This document shows positions 57,738 through 64,000 of a DNA stretch of 64,000 nucleotides, in pieces. A program made the position numbers and the translations under genes. The notes beneath the pieces are model-generated. The model did not search any database. It was not told the origin of the DNA and was given only the letters and a program-made list of their open reading frames with translations. This stretch comes from Klebsormidium nitens (Eukaryota > Streptophyta > Klebsormidiophyceae > Klebsormidiales > Klebsormidiaceae), in the NCBI GenBank assembly GCA_000708835.1, contig DF237089.1, positions 113,591-177,590 of the forward strand, given 5' to 3'. Position 1 is the stretch's first letter, and every line of letters begins with the position of its first letter.

Positions 57738-59526
57738 ATGGAGAGAGAATTAGAGACCCTGATTGCCATTAAGGGGCTTCCTTGGTTAGTAGGGAAGGAC
57801 TTCCAGGTGATTTACGAAGGAAGACCTGTCCAAACTATTCTGTCAGAGATTCACCCTGATGGAACTTTCTCCGGAGTGGACGAACACGGTAACCGTTATC
57901 CAGGCACCATCGCTCCCGCGGATGTGCGGATCGGACGGGGTACTCGTCTGAACAACGACCCTGTGATCGAGACTCTAAAGGAGTACAAGTTAGAGTGGGA
58001 ACAGTACACGGTCGCCATTCCTGGCTTCGGTGCCTTCCCAGCGCCTCCGCGCGAGCAGCCACAGCAAGGTGTCCGTCCTGAGGGGCAGGCGGCACGGTTC
58101 GGAGTTCCCCCTTATGCACCAGGGTTTCATCAGGCGGGACAAGGGCAGGCTGAAGTCAGGCCCCCCCATGTCCAAATTCCGCAGCAGAATTACGCTTTTG
58201 GGATGAATCCTGAACAAACGCCGGCAGCGTTGGCTGCGCAGACGCCCGCCATGAGAATCCTGCAAGGGGGCCTGAACAACCCCTTTCACCCAGCCTCTAC
58301 CGCACGGCTGGAGAAGACGATCCGTCAGTTGGTGTCCAAAGGCACCTTGGAGTCTCATCTGACGTCAGTGCTGCGGGAGATCAACCCGAAGCTGCCCGCC
58401 TGGTCTACCAAGGCGGCCTATCTGTTTGATATCTACCAAGAGTCTGACTCCCAGGTAGCCCACTTGCTGTCAGCGGTATACTTATACGCTACGCGTCTCA
58501 ATTACGTCTCGCCGGACTTGGAGTGGCTCGCCAACGCCTTCGTGGCTGAGAGGAAGATGAAGATCGAGCAGGCGGGGGACAGCACCACGTGGTCTGCTGA
58601 GACAAGGGCGACGTTGGAAGCGGAGATTCGCCATGCTTTCTTTGAAAGCAAGGCGAAGGCAGATACGCTGCTCGGCAAGGGGGTGGTCCGCCCCCTCTTC
58701 GACCCGGACAAACCGCCCAGGTCAGACCTTCCTTCTCTTCTAATGTAAGCCTCATGGCTCCCCAATCAGATTCTGTGGAGTATTCGAATAGGTTATGTGG
58801 GAACTGAACGGTATTATGCAAGTCGATGATTCGAGTTGCCTCAAGAACGGATTCGTTCGGTCTGAATGCTTGGTCAGACACCCCAAAGATGGTCCCCTCA
58901 ATTTAGGCAAAGGTTCACTGAGGAAACTCTCGCTTCGAAGTAGCTTAGTTGACGAATGGTCTGAGCCCTGTGGGCCTGAGCTTTAGGCGACCTGGTTAGT
59001 TAAGATTCGGACTAAGTCGTGATATCTGGCTGTGCGAGCTGTTAAGAACGTCGTGCTCGATTCAGATTCCAGAGCCCTGTGGGCGCAGCTGAGAAAGTAG
59101 TTGACACGTGAGCATTTGAGCATGATGCTCGGCCATGTGTGCCGTCGGTCAGCGTGACGTCATCTGTGGGCTGAATGCCAAAGCCCTGTGGGCAGAACCT
59201 GGGGCAGAATTGCCGTCTTAGGAATCTAAAGGGGCATAGAGCCCGGCCATGTGTGCCATAGGTAGGCATAGACGCCTCTCAAAATGTGAGACAAGCCTAT
59301 AAAAGGCAGACATGTGTCCTGATGCCGGTTTGTGCCGGCTTGCAGGAGGAATAACAACAACAATCAAGGCAATTGGAACCAGGGCAACAAGAACGGCCCG
59401 CCGGGCGGAAGGCAGAACTTCGGAGGCGGACAAGGCGGCGGCCGCGCTAGGTTTGGCCGCGGCTTCAAAGGAGATAGGGACAATCAAGGAGAGCAGGGAG
59501 TAGGACAGAATAGAGGCAACATGTAA
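57738..59526 (+). CDS. Retroelement ORF1 (gag-like) with an intron and RGG-type tail
   Basis: Exons 57738-58744 and 59346-59526 give 395 residues. The first exon encodes a mixed N-terminal part (IKGLPWLVGKDFQVIYEGR, PDGTFSGVDEHGNRYPGT), a Pro/Gln linker and a helical part (SKGTLESHLTSVLREINPK, LLSAVYLYATRLNY) that could be a capsid-like domain. Without splicing it ends at TAA 58746-58748; splicing AT|GTAAGC to TTGCAG|G restores an Asn/Gly/Arg-rich tail (NNNNQGNWNQGNKN, RFGRGFKGDRD) typical of RNA-binding gag C-termini. The intron is inferred; two separate reading frames are the alternative. No known domain is certain. Confidence 0.5.
58960..59270. repeat. Degenerate ~105-bp direct repeats in the ORF1 intron
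   Basis: AGCCCTGTGGGC occurs near 58966, 59071 and 59180, and once more in ORF2 near 59958. CGGCCATGTGTGCC occurs twice, near 59131 and 59244. The intervals suggest a degenerate tandem unit of about 105-110 bp. Confidence 0.5.
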
Positions 59527-59878
59527 ATTTACTGAGTGGTCGATAAGTTCGAAGATCACAGGAACATTACGTGCTTTGCAGAGTCGAATTACGAAATTAG
59601 ACGTAGATCAATGCAGGCAAGACGTAGAATGTTAGCGGTTCGGAGCTGGACAACGTAGATAGTCGCCACCGACACCTCAGAACTGATTAACGAGCCTCCT
59701 TTGAAAAATTAGAAGGTCGAGGGTGCGTCAGACATTTCATCTAGTCCGTTTGAGACGAACCTGGCAAATGTACCCTGAAGTTTTGCATATGTCACTTACT
59801 TTACTTCACAAGTGTATGGAATCACAAGTTTGATTACCGATGTAATACCGACCAAATCAGCAAGCACGCCTTTGGGAG

Positions 59879-61935
59879 ATGCTGATGCATCCCCGTTGTA
59901 ATGACAGCAACATGCCGCATATGGCATCAGCGGAGTTGGTGCCGCTCGAGGCGCAGCCCTGTGGGCTCAATGCGGAGCAAGATCCGCCAGCACAACTGGA
60001 AGCTGCGCACGACCCCTCAGCTGCTGCCCCCGACTCCGACTCTGCCGGAGACGCTGAACCCTTCTTCGAAGCCTCAGCTGACGAGATCGATCTCGACGCT
60101 GATCCGTTGACTCGCGACAGTAACCCCTCAGAGGCGTCAGACTGGAACTTCAAGTTCTTTTCTTCTCGTTTCGCGCCACGTGTCGCAGCGGCTTTGGACG
60201 CGGAACAGCTCACCCGCAACCTAAGGTCCCTTCTCACGGAGATAGAGGCCGGACCGGAGATTAGTGCGATGCTGGAGAAGGAGCTAACAGCCTGGCTCAA
60301 GTCGGTAGAGGGGAAGGTGCACCCGGTTGAGCACTTCGTGGCAGGCAGCTTCGGCCGTCACGTCCCTGTGTGGGAGGAGCTGCTGAAGGACTCCTCGCGG
60401 CCTGCTTCGAAAACGGTGTTGTCCTGGTTACGAAACGGCATAAAGCCGTCTTTCGTTGGCACAGCCCAGTGTGATCCCAAGAAGCTGGAGAGGGTGAAAC
60501 TCATGCTCCGGAGAACCATAGGGGAGGCGAAAGTCGAAGAGTGGCTCTCGGGGGACGTGCCGCATCCTGTAGAGTTCCCCAATCACCGCTCGTTCCACGA
60601 GAACGCAGACTTTGGCATCAAGACGGTCGGCGAGATGCTAGTCAACGGCTCCGTTGAGCTTTGCCCCCCGGGTCAGCGCAAACCGAAGGTGGTTAACCCC
60701 CTAGGAGTCGTTAACCTCCCCAAAGGGCGCCTAGTGTTAGACGCCGGTTACGTAAACGCCTTTTTGAAACCGCGCCCGTTCAAATACGAGACACTCCGCG
60801 ACATTCTAACATTTCTGGCCGCCAACGGCTTCTTCTCGACGTGGGACTTCAAGGCGGGTTACTACCACGTGCTCATTCACCCCCGCTTTCGGACTTACTT
60901 CGGTTTCAGGATTGGCAAGGCCTACTTCCGGTACAACGCAATGTGCTTCGGTTGGTCCGAACAGTGCTATGCGTACACGCTGATCACTCAGGAAGCCGCC
61001 AAGGAGCTCCGAATCAGGGGTGTCCCCGTTTCAAGTTACCTGGACGACGGGTTAACCGCCAATCAGAGCTATGCCCTCTGCCTCTGGCTCATTGTGGTGA
61101 TCATCCAATTCCTCACCCTCCTCGGGGCGGTTTTCAGCCTGTCTAAGTGCCAATTCTGGCCGTCCCAGACGGGCGAGTGGCTCGGATTCGTGGTCGACAC
61201 TCCGGCGGAACAGTTCAGGGTTGCGGCGGATAAGCTAGCCAAAGTAAAAGGGGTTTGAACCGAGCTTCTCACCGCGGATGACGTCAGCCCACGTCTCCTT
61301 GCGAAGGTCGCGGGCAAAATCATCGCGATGGGACCCGCGGTTCTGCCGGCCTCTTTGTACAGCCGGCCCCTGTTTCAGGCGATGCAAGGACGCATTTCCT
61401 GGGATGAGGTTTTTCCCACGCCTTTGGCGGCCAAAACAACCGCCAAACTCTTCTTGGAGCGCCTCGACGACTGGAACGGCAGGCGCTGGTTTCCGCGCCG
61501 GATCCTGATTGAAGCTGCTTCTGATGCATCTGACTTCGGGTTTGGGGGATCCCTCCACATCGCCGGCAGCCCCCCCTTCCACGTGGCGGGATCCTTGACG
61601 GAGGCGGAGGTCAGCCAATCAAGCACGGCGCGCGAGATGATTGGCTTTCTTCGCGTTCTGCAACAAGCCGTCCTCCACCACCGCCCTCTCCTTTCGGGGG
61701 CAGCGGTTTTGTTGGTTGGCAACAATCAAGGCGCGGTGGCGGCAGTCAACAGCATGAGGAGCTCGGCGCCGGACGTTAACACCGTTCTCCAGGAAATCTT
61801 CACGTTATGCTCTGAAGGAGATTTCGACGTTCTAGCATAGTGGAAACCGTGCAGAGTTGGCTGTACAGGACGCCCTTAGTCGAGTGCCAGACGCTTCTCA
61901 GGAGGACCAGTGGGTCGAGAACTACTGCCATTGTG
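59879..61935 (+). pseudogene. Retroelement ORF2: reverse transcriptase-RNase H, disrupted
   Basis: Starts at ATG 59879. An acidic N-terminal part precedes the RT (palm motifs DFKAGYYHVLIHP, FRYNAMCFGW, SYLDDGL, then GEWLGFVVDT). A TGA at 61256-61258 interrupts the frame, which continues without shift into RNase H: IEAASDASDFGFGG, STAREMIGFLRVLQQA, VLLVGNNQGAVAAVN. TGA could come from CGA by a C-to-T change. The third RNase H acidic residue, usually in a D-N-Q context, reads N-N-Q. The frame closes at TAG 61838-61840, but the following DNA in another frame reads AELAVQDALSRVPDASQEDQ, the expected continuation, so there is also a frameshift at about 61835-61850. Confidence 0.75.
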
Positions 61936-62666
61936 GCCCTCCGACCCTACTTAGGGGGGCTGTCGGACCTTAGGGACAAAAGTTTCGAAATCGAATCTTG
62001 GCCTTAAGCCTGGGGTTCAACCGGTCACTCACAAGGCCTACCGGTCACTACTTAGGGACTTAGAACCGACGCCGGGCTCCTATCCCTAAGTACTTATGCT
62101 CTGCGTCGAAGCTTAGGGGCCTGGGGGCTGAGTACTACCCCAAGTCCCTAAGTCTTGGAGGTAACAGAGGGTATCCACACCCCGCGTGTCCGTACATTCC
62201 GGGAGGGGCACTGCCCAACCCGACTGTGTCTTATAATAATACTCAAGTCTACAAAGGTCCCCCCGGGCACTCAGAGTATCCGATCTTAAAAGCACTTGCT
62301 TCCGAGTAACCAGGAGCACGTGCTTTTTGGCAGCGCGGTGCGCCGGGCGGCCGTAATCTTGGTGCAATCCAAGCTCGCGCACGCGCTCACCTCTGCCACG
62401 TACACACACGAAGCGTCGAAGCGCGACCGCGGGCTACTCCCCCGCCCACATTGTCCCAAAAGTTCGGGAACGTGTCTGTTCAACCCCCAAAAGTCAGGGC
62501 ACGTGACTTGCCAAGCTCAAATTGGTCCGAATCCACCGACTCCACCCACGCACTTCCGAATCAGCTCAAGCTGGTCCGAACCAACTCAAGTTCGTCCGAA
62601 TCAGCTCACCTATGCTGGGTGCATCAGCCATCTGCACATCACTGAGAATGGCGAGACCCTGAACAC
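61936..62666. repeat. Repetitive right flank of the retroelement
   Basis: Holds several copies of a CTTAGGGACTTAG/CCCTAAGT motif in both orientations (61950-62155) and degenerate copies of CTCAAGCTGGTCCGAATCA-like units (62510-62612). No open frame resembles a tyrosine recombinase or integrase. Confidence 0.5.
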
Positions 62667-62846
62667 GCCCGGGGGAAACAATGTGGTAAGATCCGGTCGT
62701 ATTCGCCCGACGGCGGTTGTGGGAGCTGCATCAGTGGTGCTCGGTTAGTTACCGGGTGTATACCGGGCACTCTCCTAGGGTTTGATTGGGGTCTAAAATG
62801 CCCGGGGGAAACAATGTGGTAAGATCCGGTCGTATTCGCCCGACGG
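62667..62846. repeat. Perfect 47-bp direct repeat, two copies 133 bp apart
   Basis: 62667-62713 and 62800-62846 are identical (GCCCGGGGGAAACAATGTGG at the start, TCGCCCGACGG at the end). Flanks differ at once on both sides. They may be short terminal or split direct repeats of a mobile element, or a local duplication. Confidence 0.85.
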
Positions 62847-63082
62847 TAGCATTCCGTGTAACCACGGTAGCATGCATGGGCCACGTGTCCAGGGTGTGCG
62901 CGCAGCTAGCGTTTAGTTTGAGTGCCCGCACAGCCTTAAGTAATGAGGCATTGTCAACAGGAATTGTTTACGCCCCGGAATCTCTCCAACCTGATTGGCT
63001 GTGCGTAAGTTAAGCATTATTTTTTAATTAGTCATCCGTGATTGAATTTGCCATTATTTTCTAAGCAGTATTGCAATAAGCT

Positions 63083-63716
63083 TTGAAGTACAACTCAACA
63101 GGTACTTCCGGGACTCGCTACTGGAGGCACCTGCACACGGACGACGTCACAGTCAACGGGCTGCCACTGGCTGCGATTGCGACGCGGCGAGTACCAGCAA
63201 TCTCTACTATGGAGTCGTCTCTCTCAACCTGCTGCCGCAGATCCCCACCTGTAAGCTCACCGGAGACTTTCTCACGGGCGCTTTCGCTTCGAGCTTCTCT
63301 CCCGCGGCAAGCGACATGTATGAGCTCGGGGGACCCACGAGCAACTGGAATACGGGGTATGTCAATTCGATCACGACTCATGGCGAGCAATGGGCAGATC
63401 ATGTCAGGACCAGGCGACTTTACGATCACGGCAACCTCCAATGCCGCGAGCCTTGTATTCTCTGAAGCGAACCATTCACGTGAGCAACGCGAGTCTGACC
63501 GTCACTGGGGCCATCACTGCCTCTGGTGCGACCCTCACCGCACCTCTGACAATGCGTTCCAACTCAGTGGGTATCACTGGATCCATTGCCTCCCCTTCCA
63601 GCCGAGCATCAGCCGTCTATGCCACTGTCGTAGGTACAACCGCCCTTACAGATGACAGCAACCTGTCTCTCGGGCCTCGTGCCACGACCGCTATTTGTAC
63701 TCTGGGCCTTTTATAG
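63083..63716 (+). pseudogene. Frameshifted fragment resembling viral/phage fibre or structural repeat protein
   Basis: Coding-like sequence is spread over three frames: LTGDFLTGAFASSFSPAAS and MYELGGPTSNWNTGYVNSI in one, GDFTITATSNAASLVFSEA in another, SNASLTVTGAITASGATLTA and LTDDSNLSLG in a third. Repeated Gly/Ser/Thr/Ala beta-strand stretches and the pattern 'Y-x-L-G-G-x-x-x-x-W-x-x-G-Y-V' are typical of tail-fibre-like proteins of phages and large DNA viruses of algae and protists. No complete frame remains. It may be an old viral insertion or part of an unknown mobile element. The specific family could not be named. Confidence 0.35.
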
Positions 63717-64000
63717 GCACTGGAATGCCGCCAACTGGCAGATCTTAGTATCGATGGTGACACGGTGGCCAAGTTGGCACATGTCTGTCCGAACCCAACC
63801 CCATACGCGCGGTAATAAGTGGTTTTGATAAATTGGACGGTCAATATATTGCCTGTTGCCGCCTTGGTTGACCACGGGTACCCCGGATGGGACTTTCTCG
63901 GACCTTTTCATGATCTGCCGTTACAAGTAACAGGCACTCGGACCCAGCTTCAAACGCCTACTATGACGCACTATGTTAGACCTTTCATAGGTTGTTCACA

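Larger units (their letters stand above)
57738..61935 (+). mobile_element. Decayed DIRS-like retroelement (core)
   Basis: Two successive plus-strand coding units, a gag-like ORF1 and an RT-RNase H ORF2, in the arrangement of DIRS-type retrotransposons. The RT has KGRLVLDAGYVNAF, TWDFKAGYYHVLIHP and SYLDDGL; the RNase H is followed by a QDALSRVPD-type segment as in DIRS/Ngaro elements rather than an integrase. The tyrosine recombinase expected of the class was not found, and element ends were not identified, so limits are those of the coding core. A stop, a frameshift and an altered RNase H residue show it is inactive. Confidence 0.62.

Noticed and set aside
61936-62660. Possible tyrosine recombinase or integrase gene after RNase H
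   Set aside because: No frame shows the R...HxxR...Y pattern or an integrase zinc/DDE motif; the stretch is repetitive and non-coding.

Overview
The window is nuclear DNA of a eukaryote. Its genes are broken by many introns of mostly 200-700 bases with GT-AG ends, plus three inferred GC-AG introns, and reading frames and splice phases join cleanly across them. The gene set mixes plant-lineage families (a multi-membrane calcineurin-like phosphoesterase, a small HNH protein, a DnaJ-type zinc-finger protein) with genes absent from flowering plants but kept by flagellated algae (a four-domain voltage-gated cation channel and an STPG/SHIPPO-repeat axonemal protein). I infer a green alga, most likely a streptophyte (charophyte) alga; this rests on gene content only. 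All gene models were assembled by eye from splice signals, phase and family resemblance, without transcripts.

Layout. 1-1077 (+): 3' end of an STPG-repeat protein gene. 2063-18283 (-): an 18-exon gene for a four-domain voltage-gated Ca2+-channel-like alpha1 protein of about 2,907 residues. 19254-29484 (+): an 18-exon gene for a 1,040-residue membrane metallophosphoesterase, divergent from the channel across about 1 kb. 30718-32236 (-): a small HNH-domain gene, possibly with a longer 5' end. 33395-36618 (+): a four-exon DnaJ-type zinc-finger protein gene. 36619-43001: no recognisable gene. 43002-45080 (-): an intronless F-box protein gene. 45950-49112 and 52143-55449 (-): two tandem paralogous MFS transporter genes with oversized loops; the first carries two frameshifts and looks like a pseudogene.

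From about 57.6 kb the sequence is mobile or foreign in character: a decayed DIRS-like retroelement (intron-containing ORF1, RT-RNase H with a stop and a frameshift), direct repeats, and a frameshifted fragment resembling viral or phage fibre proteins. Two related short inverted-repeat elements (MITE-like) each sit just inside the 5' splice site of an intron, one in the channel gene and one in the phosphoesterase gene.

The most notable features are the channel, whose predicted selectivity filter reads E-Y-E-E instead of E-E-E-E, its tandemly duplicated partial exon, the paired intronic MITEs and the crossed inverted repeat in intron 6 of the phosphoesterase gene. The channel and the STPG protein could both serve the flagellum, but that link is inference.
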